Under the pieces are notes generated by a model. That model was not told the origin of the DNA. It worked only from the letters and a program-made list of their open reading frames with translations, and did no database searches. Below are positions 25,930 to 34,293 of a DNA stretch of 64,000 nt, in pieces; the stretch's first letter is position 1, and each line of letters begins with the position of its first letter. This DNA comes from CAMDBL01 sp964498125 (GTDB lineage Bacteria > Pseudomonadota > Alphaproteobacteria > Rhizobiales > Hyphomicrobiaceae). The stretch lies in contig CAZCGE010000079.1 in NCBI GenBank assembly GCA_964498125.1, positions 49,476-113,475 on the forward strand. The letters are read 5' to 3'. The position numbers and the translations under genes are program-made.

Positions 25930-26332
25930 CGGCCTCGCCAGGGTCAAGACGATCTCGGCGATGGAGGCCCTTGTCCGTCGCGGCATGGCGCTGCTCAAGG
26001 CCAAGCGGGCGATCGAGGTCATGGTGGAGCACGGCGAAGTGGTGGTGCATGTGCCAACCATCGAGAGTCTTGGAGCGTTGGCGGGCGAGTTGTGCATCGC
26101 TGGCGTCGCAGCCAAACGGCTGGCGCACACCGCCGTCGACGTGAAGGCCATCCGCGCCGGACTCGGACTTACACAAGAGCAGTTCGCCTTGCGCTTCGGA
26201 CTCGATATCGACGCACTGCAGAACTGGGAGCAGGGCCGCTGTATGCCCGACAAGCCGGCGCTCGCTTATCTGCGCGCCATCGCCGCGGCCCCGCGCGAGG
26301 TCGCGGCGGCGCAGGAAGGGGAGATGGCTTGA
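25826..26332 (+). CDS. HTH XRE-family regulator (antitoxin-like)
   Basis: 168 residues. The C-terminal third DVKAIRAGLGLTQEQFALRFGLDIDALQNWEQGRCMPDKPALAYLRAI is a clear XRE helix-turn-helix of the MqsA/HigA C-terminal type. The N-terminal part (ALVRRGMALLKAKRAIEVMVEHGEVVVHVPTIESLGALAGELCIAGV) is a helical plus beta segment that may contact the upstream partner. The start lies inside the preceding gene, so translation is probably coupled. Likely binds the TACGC palindrome at 25531. Confidence 0.8.
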   Translation: MKQELKARLARLGQGRGISRVHSGSPADLVLRPADGLARVKTISAMEALVRRGMALLKAKRAIEVMVEHGEVVVHVPTIESLGALAGELCIAGVAAKRLAHTAVDVKAIRAGLGLTQEQFALRFGLDIDALQNWEQGRCMPDKPALAYLRAIAAAPREVAAAQEGEMA

Positions 26333-26430
26333 GAGCAAGTCGGCGCGCCGCGTGACATTCCTCAATCGCTTGCGATACTCTGCCCGGGGCGGTCGGCAGG
26401 GGCTCGATGCCGCCGGAAACGGGGCGCATC

Positions 26431-27246
26431 ATGCTGATTGTCGATAGCCAGGTGCATATCTGGGAGAACGCCAAACTCGGCGCCCATCATCGGCAGATAT
26501 CAAACTACACCAAGGACGACCTGCTGGCCGAGATGGACTTGGCCGGCGTTTCCGCGGCGATCATATGCCCGCCGTTTTCGCTCGAGGAGGTCAACACGCT
26601 GGCCTCGCAAGCCGCACAGCAACACCCCAAGCGCCTGGCCGTGATGGGGTTTTTCCAGATCGACAAGCCGGAAAGCCGCGCGGCCATCAAGACCTGGAAA
26701 TCGCGGCCCGGCATGCTCGGCTTGCGCTTCGTTCTGAGCCAGCCGCACCAGAAGACCTGGTGGACTGACGGCACGATGGACTGGCTGTGGCCAGCGGCGG
26801 AGCGCGCCGGGTTGCCTGTCGGCCTGCTCGCCAGCGACAACCTGCCGGCACTGGGCAAAGTCGCCGAGCGCCATCCCGGCGTGAAATTCCTGATCGACCA
26901 TCTCGGCCGCATCTTCGGCACCAAGGACGAGGCCGCGTTCGCCAACCTGCACGAGCTGCTGGCGCTGGCGAAATTTCCCAACGTCGGCGTCAAACTGTCG
27001 GGCGCACCGAGCAACTCCAGCGCCGCTTACCCCTATCGCAACATCCATGAGCCGATCCGGCGCATTTTCGACGCGTTCGGGCCGACCCGCTGCTTCTGGG
27101 GAACCGACATCACGCGCATGCCGTGTTCCTATCGCCAGTGCGTGACGATTTTCACGGAAGAATTGCCGTGGCTAGAGGGGCGTGACCTCGAACTGGTGAT
27201 GGGCCGCGCACTGTGCGATTGGATCGGCTGGAAACTCGAGGGCTAG
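26431..27246 (+). CDS. Amidohydrolase family 2 (metal-dependent TIM-barrel) protein
   Basis: 271 residues. DSQVHIWE (family HxH/HxW start), LIDHLGRIFGT, VGVKLSG and FWGTDITRMPCSYRQC are characteristic of the amidohydrolase-2/decarboxylase group, which hydrolyses lactones or decarboxylates aromatic acids. Start 26431 matches the usual beginning MLIVDSQVHIW; ATG 26407 with AGGGG in front is also possible. No operon partner in the same direction. A dispersed family A repeat overlaps its stop region. Confidence 0.85.
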   Translation: MLIVDSQVHIWENAKLGAHHRQISNYTKDDLLAEMDLAGVSAAIICPPFSLEEVNTLASQAAQQHPKRLAVMGFFQIDKPESRAAIKTWKSRPGMLGLRFVLSQPHQKTWWTDGTMDWLWPAAERAGLPVGLLASDNLPALGKVAERHPGVKFLIDHLGRIFGTKDEAAFANLHELLALAKFPNVGVKLSGAPSNSSAAYPYRNIHEPIRRIFDAFGPTRCFWGTDITRMPCSYRQCVTIFTEELPWLEGRDLELVMGRALCDWIGWKLEG

Positions 27247-27349
27247 AGCATTTTCCGCCAAAGTGGGCACCGGTTTGGCGTAGAAAATGCGACATACAAA
27301 GGACTAGAGCACTTTCCCCTGATTCAATTCGAGTGGAAAGCGCTCTAGT
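27244..27349 (+). repeat. Dispersed AGAGCATTTTCC element, full copy (A2)
   Basis: First half TAGAGCATTTTCCGCC ... AAAATGCGACATACAAAGGA as in A1, then a second palindrome AGAGCACTTTCCC ... GTGGAAAGCGCTCTAG. It begins at the TAG stop of the amidohydrolase gene, so the repeat supplies that stop codon. Confidence 0.9.
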
Positions 27350-27388
27350 ACCCGCCGTCAGAAATGAGTGAGTCGGGAAATCCATCAA

Positions 27389-27571
27389 CGCCGTCATGCC
27401 GGCGGCGGCCGGCACCCACGCTTGCTGGCAGCGCATACGGCCCACTCGACGAAAGACGGTGCGTACAGCTTGTGCATCGCCCCATCTCACACGCACCGTT
27501 CGCTGCAGCCTGTCGTGGGTCCCGGCCGTCCATGTGCAGCATGGCTCCGCCATGACGCCGGGATGACGGCG
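27389..27571. repeat. MITE-like nested palindrome in a 400 bp gene-free stretch
   Basis: Outer arms CGCCGTCAT (27389-27397) and ATGACGGCG (27563-27571); inner arms GGCCGGCACCCACG (27407-27420) and CGTGGGTCCCGGCC (27514-27527), 13 of 14 complementary. The stretch 27350-27757 has no gene I can support apart from the promoter and leader of the next gene. Confidence 0.65.
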
Positions 27572-27757
27572 GTGGGTGTGTTAGCCATTTGTGATTCCGG
27601 GTACTCGTGTGGTCGACGAAACCGCAGCGTCCGCGCCGGACCCCGCCCATTGATTGGGCGCCGGGCTGTCAAAAACTGGAACCACGCAGTAGACATAGCG
27701 ACATGGGAGCCTGAGACCCCTCAGCACCACGCTCGATCCTTGGGAGAGGACTACGCC

Positions 27758-28462
27758 ATGGCCGACGTCAAAATTCTGGGCACCATCGCCCTCAAAGGCG
27801 TGCTGAGCGAGCACGCGCCCGCATTCAAGACCGAGACGGGCTTCGATCTCTCGTACGTCTGGGGTCCGACTGGCACCGTCTATGACCGCTGCCGCGCGGG
27901 CGAAGCCCACGACGTCCTGATCGCCGTGCCCGATGCCATCGATACCATGATCGCGGAGGGCCATGCCGTGCAAGGCTCGCGCATCGACGTGACAAAATCC
28001 GTCGTCGGCATTGCGGTCAAAGCCGGCGCGCCGCGCCCGAAGATCGCCACTGTCGAGGACGTGAAGGCGGCGCTGCGGGCCGCAAAAACGGTCGCCTACA
28101 CCGATCCAGCGACGCAGGCCGCCAGTGGGATACACGTTGCCAAGCTGCTGGCCGACTGGGGCATGACGGAGGAAATCAACGCCAAGACCAAATTCGGACG
28201 CGGCGGCCCGGTCGCCGAGTTCCTGGTGACGGGCGAGGCCGAGATCGCCGTGCAGCAGTTGTGCGAGCACATGCTGGTCAAGGGCGTCGACGTGGTCGGG
28301 CCGGTACCGAATGAGATCCAGCGCGTGTCGACCATGTCGGTAGCGCTCGGCGCCAAGTCGCAGAACGCGGCCGGCGCCAAGGCCTTGATGGCCTGGCTGG
28401 CCGACCCCATCGTGCATCCCATACTGCGGCGTCACGGACTGTTCGCGCTGCACGAGGTGTGA
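27758..28462 (+). CDS. ModA-like substrate-binding protein (orphan)
   Basis: 234 residues. KILGTIALKGVLSEHAPAFKTETGFDLSYVWGPTGTVYDRCRAGEAHDVLIAVPDAIDTMIAEG and the later TDPATQAASGIHVAKLL are typical of the extracellular solute-binding protein family that includes molybdate-binding ModA. No signal peptide is visible, so the protein may be cytoplasmic, which is seen in this subgroup. Start at 27758 with GGGAGAGGA. No ABC permease or ATPase gene is nearby, so transport is doubtful. Confidence 0.8.
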   Translation: MADVKILGTIALKGVLSEHAPAFKTETGFDLSYVWGPTGTVYDRCRAGEAHDVLIAVPDAIDTMIAEGHAVQGSRIDVTKSVVGIAVKAGAPRPKIATVEDVKAALRAAKTVAYTDPATQAASGIHVAKLLADWGMTEEINAKTKFGRGGPVAEFLVTGEAEIAVQQLCEHMLVKGVDVVGPVPNEIQRVSTMSVALGAKSQNAAGAKALMAWLADPIVHPILRRHGLFALHEV

Positions 28463-28605
28463 GATCGGCTGCAGGTACTCCCCATGGGCAGCGCGATGGC
28501 CGCGGTCACGCCGAGAGCGAGGACGGAATACCGTGGGCGGCTTGACATCGCATTGCGGGCGTCATCCATGTCTCGCGCAAGACATCGACCAAGGTCGGCA
28601 CTGCC

Positions 28606-29502
28606 ATGTCAACCCTGATGCCGCTTGCCGACATCGCCAAGTTGGCCTTCCGCATGAGCTGCCAGCCCATTCTGTTCATGGGCAAGCGTGCCGCCCGCTA
28701 TCGCGCCGCGGGTCTAAGGTCGGTGAACGAACTCCCGGTCTGCCACATCACATCGCATGCCGTTGGCCCCGCCTGCGGGCCGATGTGCGCGATCACGACC
28801 CGCTGGAGCCTGGAGCATGTCGCCAGCTACCGCGCAGCCGGCGGCACATGGCAGTTCAAGCCATGGCTTGGCACCGCGTGCGCCATTCCTCTGGCCGATT
28901 TCGGCAACTATGCGGGCTATTCCAGCGCCGTCGGCGCGCGCACGGGCGATGCCATCCACCGCTCCTGTAAAAAGGCGCGGCGACGCGGCTATACCACCGA
29001 GTTTTTCCATCCGCCCTATCTGCGCGGCAGCATGATCGAGATTTTGGGCTCCAAACGCTTCCGCTCGGGAGGGTTGGTGCCGTATGGGTTGCTCGGAAGG
29101 CCATCCAGCGAGCGGGACCACGGTCATGTTGCAGGCTACCGGCCGCTCGAGCCTTGTCCACTGCATTGGACCCTGCACTGGGGCGTTTTCGACACCGGCG
29201 GGGCAGCGAATGGCTCTGCCGCACAGGCGAATTGGCGCCTGGTTGGCTTCATCAAGCTGCGCCGGCTCGGCAGCCTCGTGCACGCCTTGCAGATCATGGG
29301 GCATGGCGATCATATGCCAGCAGGCATCAATGATCTGATGCACATGGAGCTGATGCGCTGGCTTTACGAAAACCCGCATGGCCACAGCGGCGGCGTCACG
29401 CATTACATGTACGGCGCCTTGGAGCACGCCGGAAATGGCCTGCTTGCCTGGAAATTGCGGCGCGGATTCCTACCGATGCTGGTCACGTTAGACGGACTTT
29501 GA
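28606..29502 (+). CDS. Protein of unknown function, possible GNAT-like acyltransferase
   Basis: 298 residues, rich in His, Cys and Trp. The C-terminal half (VGFIKLRRLGSLVHALQIMGHGDHMPAGINDLMHMELMRWLYEN and GLLAWKLRRGFLPML) has the feel of the C-terminal GNAT/FemAB fold, where a final helix precedes KRRGF. The N-terminal half contains CHITSHAVGPACGPMC. No signal peptide. The 3' end overlaps the convergent sterol-desaturase-like gene by 15 bases. The 28463-28605 gap probably contains its promoter. Confidence 0.6.
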   Translation: MSTLMPLADIAKLAFRMSCQPILFMGKRAARYRAAGLRSVNELPVCHITSHAVGPACGPMCAITTRWSLEHVASYRAAGGTWQFKPWLGTACAIPLADFGNYAGYSSAVGARTGDAIHRSCKKARRRGYTTEFFHPPYLRGSMIEILGSKRFRSGGLVPYGLLGRPSSERDHGHVAGYRPLEPCPLHWTLHWGVFDTGGAANGSAAQANWRLVGFIKLRRLGSLVHALQIMGHGDHMPAGINDLMHMELMRWLYENPHGHSGGVTHYMYGALEHAGNGLLAWKLRRGFLPMLVTLDGL

Positions 29503-30558
29503 GGGTGGTGTCGGCAAGGTTGCATCAGAGGCCGTGGTGCTGTTCATCGGCCTGCTGAAGTGTGCACGCAAGCCGGCGGCGATCGACGATTGCCCAGCCC
29601 CGGCGCAGAGCAAGGCCGCGGCTTTCACGCAGGGCCGCACCAAGATCGCCCAGAATGACCGGTAAGCTGGCGTCTCCTCGCCAATTCCGTAGGCCTCGAC
29701 CTTCTCGTTCTCCGCCGTAACGAGCGTGCCCGAAAACCTGTCCCAGATCGAAAGTGTCACGCCCATATTCTTGTCCCAGTGCCGCGCCTCGGCGGAATGG
29801 TGGATCTGGTGCATGGCCGGGCTGATGATCCAGCGCTCCACGGTTGGATGGAAGGCGACCCAGCATGGGCTGTGGCGCAACACACCGCCGAAGATGTTGA
29901 CTGCAAATAAGAAGACGTTGGCTCCCGCCACCGTTATCGGGGTGAGCTTGTGGCCGGCCAGGGCAATGAATATGCCGTTGACGATGCCAAGACTGACCGC
30001 GATGACGGCGGATGCCAGCACGGTCTCGACCGGATGAAATCGCTCGGAGGTGGCAAAATTCAACACCTCTGCTGAATGGTGAACTTTGTGGAACTCCCAC
30101 AAAGCCGGCACGCGATGGAAGATGTAGTGCGTGCCCCACTTCAGAGCATCATCGACGATGAATAGCGTCACCGTCAGCAGCCCGGCATAAAACACGGCCA
30201 TAGTGTCCGTCGCTTGTCCGGCAACACCGACCGCAACGAGCAGGCCGGAGACTTGCGTCGCGACCCAGCCGATATTGACCACCGCCCAGGACATGATGGA
30301 AATGGTCAGTGCCGGCCGCAGCATCAGCAGCAGATAATCGTTGCGCGCGCTGGCGCTCCACCAGGTTTCGCGGTCGAAGAGCGCCGCCCAGCCGCGTTCG
30401 TCCCGACGCCCATAGGCACAGACGAACCAGGCCAGCACCAGACCCGTCAGCACATAAAGCCAAAAGTAGCGCGAGGCGCCGTCATTCAGGAATTCGTGCA
30501 ATGGATAAAGCACGACCAAGACCGGCCTGAAGATGGAATTTGAGATATCCTGCAGCAC
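29488..30558 (-). CDS. Sterol desaturase / fatty acid hydroxylase family membrane protein
   Basis: About 356 residues with at least four membrane helices and the three histidine boxes of the di-iron hydroxylase superfamily: THYIFHR, HKVHHS and HQIHHS. It would use oxygen and reductant to hydroxylate or desaturate a lipid in the inner membrane. The GTG at 30558 is preferred (GAGG six bases upstream); GTG 30573 is also in frame. It is divergent from the iron exporter gene at 30732. Confidence 0.88.
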   Translation of the reverse strand: MLQDISNSIFRPVLVVLYPLHEFLNDGASRYFWLYVLTGLVLAWFVCAYGRRDERGWAALFDRETWWSASARNDYLLLMLRPALTISIMSWAVVNIGWVATQVSGLLVAVGVAGQATDTMAVFYAGLLTVTLFIVDDALKWGTHYIFHRVPALWEFHKVHHSAEVLNFATSERFHPVETVLASAVIAVSLGIVNGIFIALAGHKLTPITVAGANVFLFAVNIFGGVLRHSPCWVAFHPTVERWIISPAMHQIHHSAEARHWDKNMGVTLSIWDRFSGTLVTAENEKVEAYGIGEETPAYRSFWAILVRPCVKAAALLCAGAGQSSIAAGLRAHFSRPMNSTTASDATLPTPPSKSV

Positions 30559-30680
30559 TGCTCGCCTCGACACTCGATCTGCTGACCGGTGAAGACTAGA
30601 CGAGGCAGAGTGAAAATCAGCTTAAGCTGCGATGCTGCTTCCCCGCTTGCCTGGTTGTCAGTCGGTAGATCCAGCACTAT

Positions 30681-30697
30681 TTTGGAACGGTTCTAAA
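30681..30697 (+). promoter_or_regulatory. Iron control element (Irr box)
   Basis: TTTGGAACGGTTCTAAA differs at one position from the ICE consensus TTTAGAA-N3-TTCTAAA known from Bradyrhizobium and relatives. It lies 35 bases before the mbfA start, where Irr would repress in low iron. Confidence 0.85.
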
Positions 30698-30731
30698 GAT
30701 TACGGCAATGCTCTCACGATGAGGCCGTCCC

Positions 30732-31688
30732 TTGCGCACATTCTCAGAACTCACCGAGAAAGAAATCCTGGCGCTCGCCATCAGCCTGGAGGAGGAGCAC
30801 GGCCGCATCTACGCGGAGTATGCCGATGGCCTCAAGGACAGCTACGCGGCCTCCGCCAAGGTGTTCACCGAGATGGCCGAGGAGGAAAATGAGCATCGCC
30901 GCTGGCTGATCGACTTGTTCCGGCAGAAATTCGGCGAACATATCCCGCTCATTCGCCGCGTCGACGTGCGCGGTTTCATCAAGCACGAAGCCATCTGGAT
31001 GGTCCGCCCGCTGGGCCTCGATGCCGTGCGCAAGCAGGCCGAGGCCATCGAGTACGAGACCCGCAATTTCTACGAGCGGGCGCTGGAGCGCATTTCGGAT
31101 GCCTCGATCCGCAAGCTCGTTGGTGATCTGGCCGCCGCCGAGCGCGAGCACGTCGGTCTGGCGCAGAAGCTGGGGCAGGAGCACCTGACACTGGATGTCC
31201 AGGCGCAGGAAGCAGAAACGCAGCGCCGGATCTTTGTATTGCAGATCGTGCAGCCCGGCCTCGTCGGCCTCATGGACGGCTCCGTTTCAACGCTGGCGCC
31301 GTTGTTCGCCGCCGCGTTCGCCACGCACGATCCTTGGCAAACCTTCCTGGTTGGAACCGCAGCCTCGGTCGGCGCCGGCATTTCGATGGGCATGGCCGAG
31401 GCCATGTCGGACGACGGTGCCTTGACCGGCCGCGGTCAACCCTGGCTGCGCGGCGTCATCACAGGGCTCATGACGACGATCGGCGGCATCGGCCACACCC
31501 TGCCCTACCTTATTCCCAACTTTCGGGTGGCGACCACGCTGGCCATCATCGTCGTGATGATCGAGCTATGGGCCATTGCCTGGATCAGGGCCCGTTACAT
31601 GGACACCAAATTCCTGCGCGCCGCCTTCGAGGTCGTCGTTGGCGGCTTGATCGTGTTTGCAGCGGGGATATTGATCGGCAATGCGTGA
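30732..31688 (+). CDS. mbfA: Membrane-bound ferritin-like iron exporter MbfA
   Basis: 318 residues. N-terminal rubrerythrin/ferritin-like domain (about residues 1-150) with metal ligands in SLEEEHGRIYAEY, MAEEENEHRRWLI, IEYETRNFYERAL and AAEREHVGLAQKL, then a C-terminal VIT1-type membrane domain (LVGLMDGSVSTLAPLFAAAF, VGAGISMGMAEAM). MbfA exports iron and protects against peroxide at low pH in rhizobia. The start appears to be TTG 30732 with AGG seven bases upstream. The Irr box in front supports the assignment. Confidence 0.92.
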   Translation: MRTFSELTEKEILALAISLEEEHGRIYAEYADGLKDSYAASAKVFTEMAEEENEHRRWLIDLFRQKFGEHIPLIRRVDVRGFIKHEAIWMVRPLGLDAVRKQAEAIEYETRNFYERALERISDASIRKLVGDLAAAEREHVGLAQKLGQEHLTLDVQAQEAETQRRIFVLQIVQPGLVGLMDGSVSTLAPLFAAAFATHDPWQTFLVGTAASVGAGISMGMAEAMSDDGALTGRGQPWLRGVITGLMTTIGGIGHTLPYLIPNFRVATTLAIIVVMIELWAIAWIRARYMDTKFLRAAFEVVVGGLIVFAAGILIGNA

Positions 31689-31698
31689 CGGCGCGGTC

Positions 31699-31926
31699 GG
31701 GGTCAGACGCGTCCCGCCGGAGGCCGGCAAGAAATTGGGGTCTGAAACGAAAGAAACGCGCCAAGACCTCGGTACCGGGCAAACTTCCCAGGTCCGCCCA
31801 AGCACATTGCTCTGCCTTCTGCATGTAACGTTATAACGTTGCACCACAGAGGGCAGGGTTTGCAATTACATCGGTGGGCGACGGCTTTCGTCATCGGGGT
31901 CAGCGCAGCTGGTGAGCGGCTGACCC
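31699..31926. repeat. 230 bp dispersed element, copy 2
   Basis: Matches copy 1 (24794-25023) over most of its length, including the AACGTTATAACGTT palindrome (31827-31840) and the right-end hairpin GGGGTCAG...CTGACCCC. The left 31 bp block (31709-31739) is the reverse complement of that in copy 1 (28 of 31 identical after inversion), flanked by TCAGAC and GTCTGA. Like copy 1 it sits between two convergent genes. Confidence 0.88.
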
Positions 31927-31955
31927 CGACCCCTCGGGTCTGGCCCGCGGATCCC

Positions 31956-32720
31956 CTATGACTTGAAACTCGGATCGATGCCGTCGAGCAGGCGCATATA
32001 GGCAGGCCAGTCGGCGCCACCGCGGCCGGCATCGTGGCTCTCGAACTGCTTGGCGGTCTTTTCGCACACCGCTGGCGGGATCTCGATCAGCTCCGAACCG
32101 GTGGCTTCCAGACGCAACTGGATGGCGGCCGCGCTGTTCAGATACTTCATCAGGATGAAGGCTTCGCGCCCCGACTTGCCGACGGTGACCAGACCGTGGT
32201 TGTGCATGATCAGCGCCCGGTTCTGCCCCAGCGCCTTCAGGATGCGTTCGCGCTCGCCGAAGTCTTCGGTGATGCCCTCGTAAGGGTGATAGCCGACGCG
32301 ATTGTAGAACCGCACCGCCTGCTGCGACACCATGCGCAAACCGTGCTTCAGGCCAGCAATGGCCATGCCGGTATCGCCGTGGACATGCACCGCGCACGTG
32401 ATATCGGGACGGCCCTGCATGAGGCCGCCATGCAGCGTGAAGCCCGGACGGTTGATGCCAGCACTCTCGTCCAAGTCCTTGCGGATGTCGACCTTGACGA
32501 GATTGGAGGCGGTCACCTCGTTCCACATGTCGGCATGCCGCTTCATCAGCATCATGTTCGGCTCGCCCGGCACGCGCATCGAGCAGTGGTTATAGATCAG
32601 CTCGCCCCAGCCCGCCTGGTGGCAGAGCCGGTAGACCGCGGCGAGGTCGACGCGTGCGGCCCACTCTTCGGGTGCGATGCCGACGGGGATGGTGGACGAT
32701 GGCCTAACGTGCTCGTTCAT
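31956..32720 (-). CDS. Class II aldolase/adducin family protein
   Basis: 254 residues. Zinc ligands are visible in AVHVHGDTG and IMHNHGLVTVG; LIYNHCSMRVPG is the phosphate-binding-like loop. Members are sugar-phosphate aldolases, decarboxylases or regulatory relatives; the substrate is unknown. GAGGAAAAAA precedes the ATG. It is followed downstream by the repeat element and the convergent mbfA gene. Confidence 0.88.
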   Translation of the reverse strand: MNEHVRPSSTIPVGIAPEEWAARVDLAAVYRLCHQAGWGELIYNHCSMRVPGEPNMMLMKRHADMWNEVTASNLVKVDIRKDLDESAGINRPGFTLHGGLMQGRPDITCAVHVHGDTGMAIAGLKHGLRMVSQQAVRFYNRVGYHPYEGITEDFGERERILKALGQNRALIMHNHGLVTVGKSGREAFILMKYLNSAAAIQLRLEATGSELIEIPPAVCEKTAKQFESHDAGRGGADWPAYMRLLDGIDPSFKS

Positions 32721-32792
32721 GGTTTTTTCCTCTGTATACTGTCTTGTTTATCTCGTGGGGGTCGACCCTTGCTGTTCCAGCGCTACTGGCGC

Positions 32793-33182
32793 TTACTTTA
32801 TCAGGCGCGTCAGAACCACGATCGCGCTGAGAACGAACATGGAGATGGCGCCGCCGTACTGAAGCGCGCGCAACTGCGCCCGCAGCGCGTGCATGTCGTC
32901 CCGAAGCCGAAGCTCGAGCTGCGACAGTTTAGAGTCGATACCCGACTCGAGCTGCGACAGCTTGGAGTCCATGCGCGCCTCGAGCTGCGACAGTCTGGAG
33001 TCGATACGTGACTCGAGCTGAGACAGCTCGCTGCGCAGGAACTCCTTGGTGACGAGGTCGTGCTCGACCAGGTCCTCGATCGCACGCGCCTGGAGCCTTG
33101 CTATCGCCTCGGCATGCGGCCGGGAGATGCCAGCCTTCTCCAGCGCATTGGAATACTCGAGCGTGTCGACGCGAATGTTCAT
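32793..33182 (-). CDS. Coiled-coil protein with C-terminal membrane anchor (DUF1640-like)
   Basis: 129 residues. The N-terminus (MNIRVDTLEYSNALEKAGISRPHAEAIARLQARAIEDLV) resembles DUF1640/CCDC90-type proteins; the middle is four 11-residue repeats of the form LSQLExRxDSx; the C-terminus GGAISMFVLSAIVVLTRL is one membrane helix. It probably forms a trimeric or other coiled-coil stalk. Such genes are often found beside toxin-antitoxin or phage genes, though none is adjacent here. Start chosen at ATG 33182. Confidence 0.8.
   Translation of the reverse strand: MNIRVDTLEYSNALEKAGISRPHAEAIARLQARAIEDLVEHDLVTKEFLRSELSQLESRIDSRLSQLEARMDSKLSQLESGIDSKLSQLELRLRDDMHALRAQLRALQYGGAISMFVLSAIVVLTRLIK
32913..33026 (-). 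repeat. Four 33 bp tandem repeats inside the coiled-coil gene
   Basis: CTCGAGCTGCGACAG starts at 32913, 32946, 32979 and 33012 (the last copy has one change), an exact 33-base period. Each unit encodes one 11-residue hendecad of the coiled coil. Unit number could vary between strains by slippage. Confidence 0.9.
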
Positions 33183-33255
33183 GGGTGCGATGTTAGCGGA
33201 GGGCGGAGGCAATCACAACAACGCGGAGGTGCTGGCATGTTGTTCAGACACCCCT

Positions 33256-34038
33256 TCAGGTCTCGGCCACGACGGGATTGCGCAGCGTACCGATTCCGGT
33301 GATCTCAATCTCGCAGACGTCGCCGACCTTCATGTTGGATGGAACCAGATCGGTGCCGAGCCACATGACGTCGCCAGGCTCGATCGTGCAGTATTTCGAG
33401 ACTTCGGCAATGAAGGTCGCTGCGTCGAAGATCATGTTGTTGGTTTTGAAGGTATCGACCGCTTTGCCATTGAGCTTGATGGTCGTGACCATCCGGTCGA
33501 GGTTGGCTTCAGTCTCGATCCACGGCCCCATCGGCTTGAAGGTATCGGTGTTTTTCGAGCGGTACATGGTGCGGTCGGATTTCTGCCAGTCGCGCTCCGA
33601 CACGTCATTGCCGATCGTCCAGCCGAACACGGTGTCGAGCGCATTCGCCTTCGACACCTTGCGTGCACGCTTGCCGAACACCGCCACCAGTTCGCCCTCG
33701 TACTGAAAGTTGGGTCCGGCTTCCTTGGGCTTGATGATCGGCTCATCGTGCGCGCACAACGCACTGTTGGCGCGGTAGCCGATCTCGGCGCGCTTGGGAT
33801 AGTCGGGCTCGACGCCGCGCTTCTTCGCCATCAGGCGCACGTGCTCGGCATAGTTGATGCCGGCGCACAGGAAATTGCCGGGCACCACCGGCAGCAGCAG
33901 CTTGGTCGACGCCAGCGGGACGCTCGCCGAGGTTTTCTTGTGCTCGCTCCACGGAATGCCGTCGACGGCCGTAATGCGATCGCCTTCGATGATCCCGTAG
34001 CAGGCGCGTCCGTCACGATTGAAACGGCACCATTTCAT
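33256..34038 (-). CDS. Fumarylacetoacetate hydrolase family protein
   Basis: 260 residues. N-terminal PVVPGNFLCAGINYAEHV and the core FQYEGELVAVFGKRARKVSKANALDTVFGWTIGNDVSERDWQ contain the metal-binding Glu/Glu/Asp set of the FAH superfamily; WLGTDLVPSNMKVGDVCEIEITGIGTLRNPV is the C-terminal signature. Such enzymes cleave C-C bonds or isomerise/hydrate 2-oxo acids in aromatic degradation. ATG 34038 is chosen with GGACG upstream. Divergent from the TRAP binding protein. Confidence 0.9.
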   Translation of the reverse strand: MKWCRFNRDGRACYGIIEGDRITAVDGIPWSEHKKTSASVPLASTKLLLPVVPGNFLCAGINYAEHVRLMAKKRGVEPDYPKRAEIGYRANSALCAHDEPIIKPKEAGPNFQYEGELVAVFGKRARKVSKANALDTVFGWTIGNDVSERDWQKSDRTMYRSKNTDTFKPMGPWIETEANLDRMVTTIKLNGKAVDTFKTNNMIFDAATFIAEVSKYCTIEPGDVMWLGTDLVPSNMKVGDVCEIEITGIGTLRNPVVAET

Positions 34039-34293
34039 GATTACGCGTCCTTCCAATTCGTGTCTTCAGCTGACGCCTTTGATCATCGGCAAGCAGCAGG
34101 ATGCTGGGTTCCAGACCGCCGACCACATCCCCAGGTCGAGTTTACGCCACGCCGCGACATGCGCCAATGGTGCTTTTCTGGCAGCGATACCGGCGGCGAT
34201 ACATGTTGCCCGTCGGTGCCGGTGCGCCGTAACCTGTCCGGCAATGAGCCAACAGCAGCAGCCCATCACAAGCAACCCTGGGAGGAGCATACC

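Noticed and set aside
27758..28462. A molybdate ABC transporter
   Set aside because: Only a ModA-like protein without signal peptide is present; no permease, ATPase or molybdate regulator is nearby.
32913..33026. Regular 33-base repeats as a CRISPR array
   Set aside because: There are no variable spacers; the repeats are contiguous codons of a coiled coil.
33046..34293. In-frame open extension upstream of the TRAP binding protein giving a ~790-residue protein
   Set aside because: The twin-arginine signal and GGGAGGAG ribosome site fix the start at 34294; the extension runs antisense through the FAH-family gene.
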